Below are positions 1 through 7,716 of a stretch of 45,407 bases of DNA, one piece after another. The notes under the pieces were generated by a model. The model was not told where the DNA came from, searched no databases, and was given only the letters and a program-made list of their open reading frames with translations. Every line of letters begins with the position of its first letter. Within the stretch, counting starts at the first letter, position 1. A program made the position numbers and the translations under genes. The stretch is from Rikenellaceae bacterium (GTDB lineage Bacteria > Bacteroidota > Bacteroidia > Bacteroidales > UBA932): assembly GCA_022777205.1 (NCBI GenBank), contig JALFGP010000042.1, forward strand, positions 1-45,407, in the 5' to 3' direction.

Positions 1-725
1 GCCCCGTAGGTAGCCTCGTGGTAGAGAAGGTCCACTCCCCTCACCCATTCAGGGAGTTGAGGAAACGGTGCAGTGTCGCTGCAATAGGCAAAACTGCGGG
101 GAGAGTAAGGCAGGTAGGTCAGTTCCTCATTGGGAATATGCAGGACTTCATTGCCTTGGGCGTTGTAACGAACAAGGTCAGCCCCTTCCTTGAGCCGGCA
201 GATTTCCTCCACACCGAGGCCATACTGTTCTATACGGAATTTATGTACATTCCGCTTCGGCATTGCCTCCCGGAAGATATAGCCGTAGGTCTCCACGCGA
301 TGTTTCAGGGGAAAGGCCTGCACGGAGACAGACTTGTTGCTGAAAATCTCAGTCGGGGCAGAGCATTTCACGGGAATGAACTCCACTTCCAGACGGGTGG
401 GGTCGGTGTTTGTCTGCCTGAAGAATTCCAGAACAGAGGCAAGGGCTGCGGGGCCATAGACCCGAATGTTGCGGCGTGCAGTGGAGAGTGCTATGGTGGA
501 AAGCAGTCCGAAGAGGCCGTAGATATGGTCTCCGTGGACGTGAGATATGAATATCGCATCCAGTCTCTCGAAAGACAGATGCATACGGCACATCTGCCGC
601 TGGGCACCCTCGCCGCAGTCAATCAAAAACAAGCGCCCACGTACATCAAGTACCTGAGCGCTTGGATTCCTTCCTGCAGAGGGCTTGGCCGAAGCCGTGC
701 CCAATACATTCAGTTGAAAGTTCAT
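1..725 (-). CDS. rnz: Ribonuclease Z, 3' end cut by the window
   Basis: Ribonuclease Z is the MBL-fold endonuclease that removes the 3' trailer from tRNA precursors. I translated the minus strand from the ATG at 723-725; the frame stays open to base 1, giving about 241 codons of a protein that is usually near 305. The N-terminus has the family pattern (glycine-rich start, FLIDCGEG, then QRQM), the zinc motif HVHGDH at residues 62-67, a downstream LKHRVETYGY segment, a SDTAP motif, and HEATY just before the edge. The start lies 12 bases after the rpsA stop, so it is probably co-transcribed with rpsA, an order common in Bacteroidota. The C-terminal metal ligands lie outside the window. Confidence 0.95.
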   Translation of the reverse strand, partial: MNFQLNVLGTASAKPSAGRNPSAQVLDVRGRLFLIDCGEGAQRQMCRMHLSFERLDAIFISHVHGDHIYGLFGLLSTIALSTARRNIRVYGPAALASVLEFFRQTNTDPTRLEVEFIPVKCSAPTEIFSNKSVSVQAFPLKHRVETYGYIFREAMPKRNVHKFRIEQYGLGVEEICRLKEGADLVRYNAQGNEVLHIPNEELTYLPYSPRSFAYCSDTAPFPQLPEWVRGVDLLYHEATYG

Positions 726-737
726 TACACCAAATGA

Positions 738-2612
738 TTACTCACCTTTCTCAAGTTGGCTCTTGAGAGCTGCGAGAGCATCGATGTCTCCGAGAGTTGC
801 CTTCTCGATGTTGGAGTTGATCTTCTTCACAGCCTTCTTGGTGTTGTCTGCCTCAGTTGCAGCCTTTTCAGCCTTTGCCTCGGCATAAGTCTTCACGTGT
901 GAGAGAACTACGCGCTTGAGACTTCTCTTGAGTTCGGTCACCTTGAATGCAAGTGTCTCACCTGCAACAGGATTGCTGCCGTCCTCCTTCACGAGGTCTC
1001 GGTTGAAGCATATAGCCTCCACTGAAGGGTCGAGCTCGATGGTTGCGAACTTGTCGCCGAGGGAAGCAATCTTAGCCTCTACAACGGTACCTACTGAATA
1101 CTTGGACTCGATCTCATCCCAAGGGTTAGGGAGGAGCTGCTTGTGTCCGAGGCTGAGCTTGTGGTTGTCCTCATCGAAGTCGAGGATTACAACATCAATC
1201 TTGTCGCCAGGAGCAACCATCTCTGAAGGATGCTTGATCTTGTTCCAGGACAGGTCGCTGATGTGAACGAGTCCTTCGATACCGTCCTCAAGCTCTGCGA
1301 ACACACCGAAGTTGGTGATGTTGCGTACGGTTGCAGTGTGCTTTGAACCTACTGGATATTTCTCGCGGATGTTCTTCCAAGGGTTCTCAACGAGCTGCTT
1401 CAGACCGAGGGACATCTTCTTCTCCTCACGGTCGAGGGTAAGAATCTGAGCCTCAACTTCGTCACCTACCTTGAGGAAGTCCTGTGCAACGCGGAGCCTT
1501 GGAGACCAAGACATCTCTGAAACGTGGATAAGACCCTCTACGCCCGGCTCAATCTCAACGAATGCACCGTAGTCTGCAATGAGGACAACCTTACCCTTAA
1601 CCTTGTCACCAACCTTGAGGTTAGGATCAAGAGCATCCCAAGGATGAGCCTGGAGCTGCTTCAGACCGAGAGCGATTCTCTTCTTGTTCTCATCGAAGTC
1701 GAGGATAACGACATTGATCTTCTGGTCGAGGGAAACAACCTCCTCAGGATGGTTGATTCTGCCCCAAGAGAGGTCTGTGATGTGGATGAGACCGTCAACA
1801 CCACCGAGGTCCACGAATACTCCGTAGTTGGTGATGTTCTTGACAGTACCCTCAAGCACCTGACCTTTCTCGAGCTTGCTGATGATTTCAGCCTTCTGGG
1901 CTTCGATTTCAGCCTCGATGAGAGCTTTGTGTGAAACGACCACATTTCTGAACTCCTGATTGATCTTGACAATCTTGAAGTCCATAGTCTTGTCAACGAA
2001 CTGGTCGTAGTCGCGGATAGGCTTCACGTCGATCTGTGAACCAGGGAGGAATGCCTCGATTCCGAACACGTCCACAATCATACCGCCCTTAGTGCGGGTC
2101 TTGACGTAACCTTTGACGATTTCATTAGCGTTGAATGCTTCGTTGACCATATCCCAAGAGCGCAGCTGACGAGCTTTCTTGTGGGAGAGAACGAGCTGAC
2201 CTTTCTTGTCTTCGGTGCTCTCAACGTAAACCTCTACGGTGTCACCTACTTTAAGGTCAGGATTGTAACGGAACTCAGGAGCCATAATGACACCTTCGCT
2301 CTTGTAACCGATGTTGACAACCACTTCCCTCTTGCCGATGGCTGTGACTGTACCTTCTACAACCTCGCCCTCTGCAACTTTGGTAAGGGTTTTCTCGTAA
2401 GCCTCGGCAACCTTAGCCCTGTCGCCGTACTCACCTTCATTCTCAAATGCATCCCAGTCAAAATCAGCGGGATCCACTGAAGCGTTGCTGCAGACCTTCT
2501 TGGTTTCTGCTGCTGGAGCCGCCTCCACTGCCGGAGCCTCTGCTACAGTTTCTTCAACTGCCGGAGTCTCGACAACCGGTGCCTCCTGTTCGATAGTTTT
2601 GTTTTCTTCCAT
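738..2612 (-). CDS. rpsA: 30S ribosomal protein S1
   Basis: S1 binds mRNA on the 30S subunit and helps it load onto the ribosome; in Bacteroidota, where few genes have a Shine-Dalgarno site, it may be especially important. The protein has an acidic, Ala/Glu/Val-rich N-terminal tail of about 75 residues and then six S1 (OB-fold) repeats. Repeats 3 to 5 are the most typical (YGVFVDLGGVDGLIH, YGAFVEIEPGVEGLIH, FGVFAELEDGIEGLVH), and the sixth is diverged (FATIELDPSVEAI). I chose the ATG at 2610-2612 (624 aa) over an in-frame TTG seven codons upstream because the ATG begins the usual MEENK-type start. rnz follows after 12 bases. A good promoter and a leader hairpin lie upstream. Confidence 0.97.
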   Translation of the reverse strand: MEENKTIEQEAPVVETPAVEETVAEAPAVEAAPAAETKKVCSNASVDPADFDWDAFENEGEYGDRAKVAEAYEKTLTKVAEGEVVEGTVTAIGKREVVVNIGYKSEGVIMAPEFRYNPDLKVGDTVEVYVESTEDKKGQLVLSHKKARQLRSWDMVNEAFNANEIVKGYVKTRTKGGMIVDVFGIEAFLPGSQIDVKPIRDYDQFVDKTMDFKIVKINQEFRNVVVSHKALIEAEIEAQKAEIISKLEKGQVLEGTVKNITNYGVFVDLGGVDGLIHITDLSWGRINHPEEVVSLDQKINVVILDFDENKKRIALGLKQLQAHPWDALDPNLKVGDKVKGKVVLIADYGAFVEIEPGVEGLIHVSEMSWSPRLRVAQDFLKVGDEVEAQILTLDREEKKMSLGLKQLVENPWKNIREKYPVGSKHTATVRNITNFGVFAELEDGIEGLVHISDLSWNKIKHPSEMVAPGDKIDVVILDFDEDNHKLSLGHKQLLPNPWDEIESKYSVGTVVEAKIASLGDKFATIELDPSVEAICFNRDLVKEDGSNPVAGETLAFKVTELKRSLKRVVLSHVKTYAEAKAEKAATEADNTKKAVKKINSNIEKATLGDIDALAALKSQLEKGE

Positions 2613-2663
2613 AATTTGATTTTGTTTTACCAATTAGGGGTGTAACATTATTTATTGTCCTCT

Positions 2664-2701
2664 GTGACAAGGCTTTACAAAAATTTGCGAGCCCTTGTCA
2701 C
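2664..2701 (-). promoter_or_regulatory. Hairpin in the rpsA 5' leader
   Basis: An inverted repeat pairs GTGACAAGGCT (2664-2674) with AGCCCTTGTCAC (2690-2701): 11 base pairs with one bulged base around a 15-base loop. It begins about a dozen bases downstream of the -7 box at 2713-2720 and lies roughly 50 bases upstream of the rpsA start, so it should be transcribed in the leader. There is no T-run suited to a terminator. An autogenous control element for S1 is possible, but that is inference. Confidence 0.5.
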
Positions 2702-2712
2702 CAAAAGGCCCG

Positions 2713-2743
2713 CAAATATAGTCATAATTGTCCGATTTTCAAA
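2713..2743 (-). promoter_or_regulatory. rpsA promoter
   Basis: On the minus strand TTTG (2740-2743) is followed by exactly 19 bases and then TATATTTG (2713-2720), a full match to the Bacteroidota housekeeping promoter TTTG-N19-TAnnTTTG. It lies about 100 bases before the rpsA start and should drive rpsA and rnz. Confidence 0.8.
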
Positions 2744-2808
2744 GATTGAACAGGTTATTTTTGAAGATTATTCATACTCCCCGATGTCAAAATCCCCACA
2801 CAGTCCAA

Positions 2809-3762
2809 TCACAATAGTTTCTTTCGTTTAAGAAGCAGGAAGACAATAAGCACCGAAATTATCATCATCGTAATGATTATCACCCAGTTCCACGGGCTGT
2901 CGCAAGGTATGATGGGAAGGGCGACGTTCATTCCGTAGAAGGAGGCAATCAAAGTCGGAGGCATCAGGAGCAGGGAAATGAGGGTGAAGACCTTCATAAT
3001 TTTGTTCTGGTCCAGGTTGATGATACCCAGAACGGTGTTCTGCAAGTACTCCAGACGCTCGAAACTGAAGTTGGTGTGGTTTACAAGCGAGGAAATATCC
3101 TTTAGCATCACATTCAGTTTGTTCTGTATGCTCTTGGGGCATTTCGGAGATTTCAGTATGCTGGAGATCACGCGCTGCTTGTCCACTATTGTCTCGCGGA
3201 GAAGCATCGTATTTTCCTGCAACTGGTTGATATCCAATAGGAACTCCTCGTTTATATCTTCTTCTAAGCCTACCTTGTGGTTGTATTGCTCGATTTCCTT
3301 GGAAAGAATCTCAATCATATCCGCATCAGAGTCGATACGCTGCTCAAGTATACTTGTGAACACCGAATAGCCGCTGGCGTACATTTTTGGAAAAACCATC
3401 AGACGGCGCTGGAGCTCGGTGAAACTGCGGAGCTGAACTTCTCGCAAGGTGGTGAGGGTCGTGCCCTTTATAATGAAGGAAACTGTCTCCATAACATAGG
3501 ACTCAGGCCCCGGAATGACGAAATTGGTGTTGGCGAAAAGGGCTGCATCAGTCTCACTGAAACGCGATGAGGACTCGATTTCCTCAGCTGTGGCACGGCT
3601 CTGGATTACGGTTCCAAGATACGCCTCAACCGCCCTCTTCTCATCCCCGGTGGGAGAAAGAAGGTCAATCCAGATTACATCCTGAAGATTAATGCCAGGC
3701 AAATCCGCCTCGGATCTCGAGACGGTCATTTGTCCGTTCAATCTGTAAAAGATTTCCACCAT
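2809..3762 (-). CDS. corA: CorA-family Mg2+/divalent cation transporter
   Basis: A 317-residue inner-membrane protein of the CorA/MIT family, which moves Mg2+ (or Co2+/Ni2+) into the cell as a pentamer. The N-terminal two thirds is a cytosolic alpha/beta domain followed by a long helical, charged stretch. Two transmembrane segments lie at the C-terminus (about 256-276 and 293-311), and the signature YGMN sits at about 276-279 between them, as in true CorA. The protein ends in a basic tail (LLKRKKLL), usual for the family. The gene has its own predicted promoter and is not part of the glycan operon upstream. The ion cannot be told from sequence alone. Confidence 0.93.
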   Translation of the reverse strand: MVEIFYRLNGQMTVSRSEADLPGINLQDVIWIDLLSPTGDEKRAVEAYLGTVIQSRATAEEIESSSRFSETDAALFANTNFVIPGPESYVMETVSFIIKGTTLTTLREVQLRSFTELQRRLMVFPKMYASGYSVFTSILEQRIDSDADMIEILSKEIEQYNHKVGLEEDINEEFLLDINQLQENTMLLRETIVDKQRVISSILKSPKCPKSIQNKLNVMLKDISSLVNHTNFSFERLEYLQNTVLGIINLDQNKIMKVFTLISLLLMPPTLIASFYGMNVALPIIPCDSPWNWVIIITMMIISVLIVFLLLKRKKLL

Positions 3763-3781
3763 AGCTTTGGGGTTTAGCCCA

Positions 3782-3812
3782 CAAATTTATGCTTTTAATT
3801 TCATATAGGCAA
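3782..3812 (-). promoter_or_regulatory. corA promoter
   Basis: On the minus strand TTG (3810-3812) is followed by 20 bases and TAAATTTG (3782-3789), matching the Bacteroidota promoter form. It lies in the 90-base gap between the last gene of the glycan operon and corA, so corA need not depend on that operon. Confidence 0.7.
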
Positions 3813-3852
3813 TTCTTGCAGGCATTTTTTGATTGAGAGCTGGCTCATTGAA

Positions 3853-6210
3853 TTACATCTTTCGGATATTGTAGTTTCCGCAAGGACCGTTGAAATAAAG
3901 GTCTCCAGCTTCTGAATCGACAGTGAAGTCTCCGACAGTCTTGCCGTCACATATTACTCTCCAGTTGCCCGGTTCCAAGTCAGTAACCAATATCTTGAAA
4001 CCTGAGGTCGGAGACTTTGCTGTCAATTTGAAACTACATTCAGTCATAGTCTTAAGGTCGCGGTTGAAAATCACCACACGGTCTTTCAACACAGCCCCTA
4101 CCACAGTACCTGATTCAATGGCCGTCACCTTGTCGAATTGCTTGAATCCGGCATCGGCCACCTGGATGACATTCAAGAAGTTGTCCTTGAGAGCCGCCTT
4201 CGCAGGACAGACTTCCACTCTCCACGATCCCCTTTCGTTGGCAGGGTCTGGACGGGATGTGGCTGCATTGGGATAATTCTTTCCGAACACCCAGAACTCC
4301 TTGCCAGGACCTCCCACGGTCTCAATCTTGGCCTTGGAAGGAAGCAGAACGGTATTCTTCAACATTCCGCTGTCCCCGTTCAAAGTTCTGGAGATGGTGA
4401 ATTCCCTGCCCTTCACCACCGGTTCTTCAATGCTGTGCATAAGCCAGTATTTGCGGAAAGAAGCATTGGAAGACTCCACATTGTCGTAAATCACCATAGC
4501 TGCAGGCTGTTCCTTGTCATCGAGGTTGAGGAAGACGAATGAACGCCTTACATCCTTGACTTTGGAGGTGTAAGCCTTGGTGATGTCGCCCTTGAGGTAG
4601 GAGTATTCCGGAGTCTGCTCCGACGGGCCGAAATCGTGGGCAAGAGCTTTACCCACCGTATAGTCATCACTCAGAAGCATTTCCATACTGCGGCAAGTCT
4701 CCCAGCGGTCTCCCGGCATCCTCTGTCCTCCGTCGTTGGCAGCGGTCTTGGTCTTGTCTCCCCCGCCGTAGTTCCAACATTCGAAGACCTCGTCCGGGTC
4801 ATAGACCAGAAGGCTGTTGTGGGCAATGGTCCTCTTGAAATAGTTCTTGCAGTGAGGGCTGTTGTAACCTCCTGAACTGCCCTGATATGCGCCTGAGTCT
4901 ATGGCGAGAGGACCTTTGTAGTAAATCTGGAAGGTGCCTCCGTCGAGATGCTGGTGGTTGCCGTAGAAATGCTCGTTGATTTTCATTTCCGCAATCACGC
5001 TGTTTTCATCCCATCCGGTACGTGCCATCATCCATCCGAAAGGCGTGCCGCTGTAGCGGGTCAAAGGCAAATCTGTAGGTTTCTTGGCCTCGAGGTCGAA
5101 ATCCATCCAGAGCAACTGCATCATCAGCAGATGGGCCTCCACCGACGGCTTCACGAAGTACTCGTTCTGGATGTAGGGGTCGTGGTAGTAACCCGCCACG
5201 AGCATAGCAGGCATAGCGTAGGAATTCGGGGATTTGCGGTTGCCCGGGTTCACGTCTCCGGCAGGTACCACTCCCCCGTCCGGTCTGCGGCGGTAGATGA
5301 AGTCGTAAAGAACATACTGCTGGGCAGGGTCGTAAACTGATCCGGCTCCCATCTTGTCGAAAATCCAGAGGGAAATGATGTCGTTGATATAACGCACTGA
5401 CACATAGCCCGTTCCCTGATGATAATTGCCTCCGTGGTAGGTATAATTGCGGATAGGGATATAGTCTCTGAAGAGCATCTGTGCCACATAGTTGTAGATT
5501 TCAGGGTCCTCGTCATAGACTGCCACTCCGGCGGAAAGAAGGTCGCGGAGTATGTTCCATTCAGAGCAGTGTCCGGCAAGAGGTTCGGTGGTCTTAGGCG
5601 GCCAATGGCATTCCATAGTCTTGACTATCCTCTTGAATTCGGCAATATAGGCAAGCCTTTCCTCCGGGGTCATCTGGCTGTAGCACCAGTCATAGACCAT
5701 AGAACCTACCATAATCATCACACCGCTCGCCCTGGTCCTGTCGTGTTTGGTGTCGAAATTCACCCTCTTGAGTGTGTCCAGCATTGCAGTGATGGCGTGG
5801 CGTGCCTGACGCTCGTCGCCGTTCACAAGAAACTCCAGGGCTTCCAGCTGCACCTGCGAAGTGACACCACGCATTTGGAAATAGTAGCGGAAATCTTTCA
5901 ATTTCACAGCTGCCTCTTCCTCATCACTGCGGGGCACGGAAGCCTTGCGGAGCTTCTTGAGTATTTCTTTGCCCATAGGATGTTCCATTTTCTGCTTCAA
6001 GTCTGGAATATCTTCTGTGCGGACATACAGACGCGGATGCTCGAGTGGAGGAATGGGAATTCTGACTCCGTCAAGTTCGGTCCATACGGCTGTTTTGGCA
6101 TCCCTTTCTACCGGGAGCCATTCTTTCATATTGTGTTCTGCCGTCTGAGCCCTGAGGGTATTCGAACCTGCTGCGATAAGGGCCAAGGCAATCAGTAGTA
6201 TTTTCTTCAT
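3853..6210 (-). CDS. PL21 heparinase II-type lyase, secreted
   Basis: Predicted to cleave heparin and heparan sulfate by beta-elimination. The ATG at 6208-6210 gives 785 residues beginning with a Sec signal peptide (MKKILLIALALIAAG, cut near LRAQ), so the likely place is the periplasm. The layout fits heparinase II: an N-terminal alpha/alpha toroid followed by beta-sandwich domains. Family catalytic residues are visible: H214 and E217 (GHCSEW), Y269 (QGTGYVS) and H419 (GNHQHLD), with H421 as a probable zinc ligand. The His-Glu spacing of 3 and His-Tyr spacing of 55 equal those I recall for Pedobacter heparinus heparinase II (H202, E205, Y257). It is the last gene of the operon, 10 bases after a sulfatase. 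The family call is from motifs, not a database search. Confidence 0.85.
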   Translation of the reverse strand: MKKILLIALALIAAGSNTLRAQTAEHNMKEWLPVERDAKTAVWTELDGVRIPIPPLEHPRLYVRTEDIPDLKQKMEHPMGKEILKKLRKASVPRSDEEEAAVKLKDFRYYFQMRGVTSQVQLEALEFLVNGDERQARHAITAMLDTLKRVNFDTKHDRTRASGVMIMVGSMVYDWCYSQMTPEERLAYIAEFKRIVKTMECHWPPKTTEPLAGHCSEWNILRDLLSAGVAVYDEDPEIYNYVAQMLFRDYIPIRNYTYHGGNYHQGTGYVSVRYINDIISLWIFDKMGAGSVYDPAQQYVLYDFIYRRRPDGGVVPAGDVNPGNRKSPNSYAMPAMLVAGYYHDPYIQNEYFVKPSVEAHLLMMQLLWMDFDLEAKKPTDLPLTRYSGTPFGWMMARTGWDENSVIAEMKINEHFYGNHQHLDGGTFQIYYKGPLAIDSGAYQGSSGGYNSPHCKNYFKRTIAHNSLLVYDPDEVFECWNYGGGDKTKTAANDGGQRMPGDRWETCRSMEMLLSDDYTVGKALAHDFGPSEQTPEYSYLKGDITKAYTSKVKDVRRSFVFLNLDDKEQPAAMVIYDNVESSNASFRKYWLMHSIEEPVVKGREFTISRTLNGDSGMLKNTVLLPSKAKIETVGGPGKEFWVFGKNYPNAATSRPDPANERGSWRVEVCPAKAALKDNFLNVIQVADAGFKQFDKVTAIESGTVVGAVLKDRVVIFNRDLKTMTECSFKLTAKSPTSGFKILVTDLEPGNWRVICDGKTVGDFTVDSEAGDLYFNGPCGNYNIRKM

Positions 6211-6220
6211 AATCAATCTG

Positions 6221-7672
6221 TTAAGGTATCATTCTCAAATGTCTGACACGGTCAGTAGCCTGTTTAGCCAGACCTCGGGGTGCATGTTTAGCAGAGGCAG
6301 GCGTGGCGGGATGTGACAGGAGCCATTCACGGAGCATTTCACGATGCTGCCTGAGTATCTCTGCATATTCAGACTCGACTGCAAGATTGCGCATCTCTCC
6401 CCTGTCATTTTCCATATCATAGAGCTGCTCGCGGTATTTGCCCTTGTCGTAGAGCACGTATTTGTATTTTGAGCTGCGGACCATCCAGCCCAGAGTGCCT
6501 GAAGTCTGGATGAAATTGGTCTCGGTGACGATATACGGACGTTCAGGAACTGCCTTACCACGGGCCACAGCCTCCACAACCGGGCGAAGACTCACTCCGC
6601 TGCGTCCCTCGGGCATCACGGCCCCTGTCCAGGAGCATAGCGAAGGCATAAGGTCAATACCTTCATTTACAAGAGCTTCTGAAACTTTTCCGTCATCACC
6701 TTTGCCTGGGACGCAGACTATCAGGGGCACAGAAGCCACTTCCTCGTACAAGGCGGTCTTCTGGTTCCACTGGTGAGCTCCGCAACCGTCCCCGTGGTCG
6801 GAAGTGAAAATGATGACGGTGTTGTCCCAAAGTTTCTGACGGTCGATTTCTGCCACTATCTTGCCAATTTCGGCGTCCACCGCTTCCACAAGCCTGAAAT
6901 AAGCGTTGCGGTAATGTCTCCAGTCGTCCGGAGAGTAACTTACTGTAGGATAGAGCGAATAGTTCAGACCCTGTTCAAAACGGAGTACGGCCGCATCATA
7001 AGGCTGCACGGCAAAATTGGAAGGAAGGCCGGGACAGTCTTCGAGAGCAGCCGGGGCAAGGTCGGCATGCGGAGTCTTCTGTCCTCGGGCATATTCGCAG
7101 ATATTGTGCGGATTGATGAAGGAAGCCACGAGGAAGAATGGCCGGCTCCCGCGACTACGGGATTGCATATAGTCCACACAGGCCTCAGCAACCCCCTGGT
7201 CTCCGTTATCCTTGATGTTGCGGAACCCGAAGGCCTCCTCCCCGGGAAGAGAGATGGTGTTCACGTGCCATTTTCCGGCATAGGCACAATCGTAGCCCGC
7301 ATCCCTGACCATTTGGCCGAGGGTATTTCCAGCAAGGGATTCAGGAAGAGGCACTTCATTTTCCACCACTCCGCTCTCGGAAGGCATAAGTCCGGTGAAC
7401 ATAGCCGCACGGGAGGGTCCGCTCAACGGGAATGAGCAATAGGCATTCGTGAAACGCACTCCCCTCTCTGCAAGGGCATCCATTGCAGGGGTGTGCAGGT
7501 CGGTGTTGCCCGCACAACTCATAGCGCCGGCCCATTGCTGGTCGGTCATTATGTAAATGATGTTGGGCCGACTTTCCTCCCTGAAAACCGGCACCTTGGC
7601 CGCTCCCTGCTGAGGAGCGGCCTGACCGGAAATTGCGGCAGGAAGACCCGCCATAAGCAGAACTGCATTCAT
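6221..7672 (-). CDS. S1-family sulfatase (second of two), specificity unknown
   Basis: A type I sulfatase that hydrolyses sulfate esters or N-sulfate from sugars. The core shows IMTDQQ (metal Asp near residue 44), the active-site motif LSGPSRAAMFTG with S84 as the residue to be turned into formylglycine (a serine-type site, so it needs an anaerobic maturase not in this window), AGKWH, and SDHGDGCG. The C-terminus carries the usual EQLYDMENDRGEMRNL segment. A short hydrophobic N-terminus (MNAVLLMAGLPAAIS) could be a signal peptide but lacks the normal basic start; an in-frame TTG lies two codons upstream, preceded by a stop. It sits between the DUF3604 gene and the PL21 lyase. In this locus 2-O- or N-sulfatase activity is conceivable, but I cannot assign a subfamily. 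Confidence 0.88.
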   Translation of the reverse strand: MNAVLLMAGLPAAISGQAAPQQGAAKVPVFREESRPNIIYIMTDQQWAGAMSCAGNTDLHTPAMDALAERGVRFTNAYCSFPLSGPSRAAMFTGLMPSESGVVENEVPLPESLAGNTLGQMVRDAGYDCAYAGKWHVNTISLPGEEAFGFRNIKDNGDQGVAEACVDYMQSRSRGSRPFFLVASFINPHNICEYARGQKTPHADLAPAALEDCPGLPSNFAVQPYDAAVLRFEQGLNYSLYPTVSYSPDDWRHYRNAYFRLVEAVDAEIGKIVAEIDRQKLWDNTVIIFTSDHGDGCGAHQWNQKTALYEEVASVPLIVCVPGKGDDGKVSEALVNEGIDLMPSLCSWTGAVMPEGRSGVSLRPVVEAVARGKAVPERPYIVTETNFIQTSGTLGWMVRSSKYKYVLYDKGKYREQLYDMENDRGEMRNLAVESEYAEILRQHREMLREWLLSHPATPASAKHAPRGLAKQATDRVRHLRMIP

Positions 7673-7716
7673 AAACAATCAACAAACAATAGTTTCGCAA
7701 CTGCGAAAATACAAAA

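Noticed and set aside
18..737. Plus-strand open frame of 239 codons
   Set aside because: It is antisense to the ribonuclease Z gene, whose minus-strand frame has the HVHGDH and HEATY motifs; the plus-strand product has no recognisable features.
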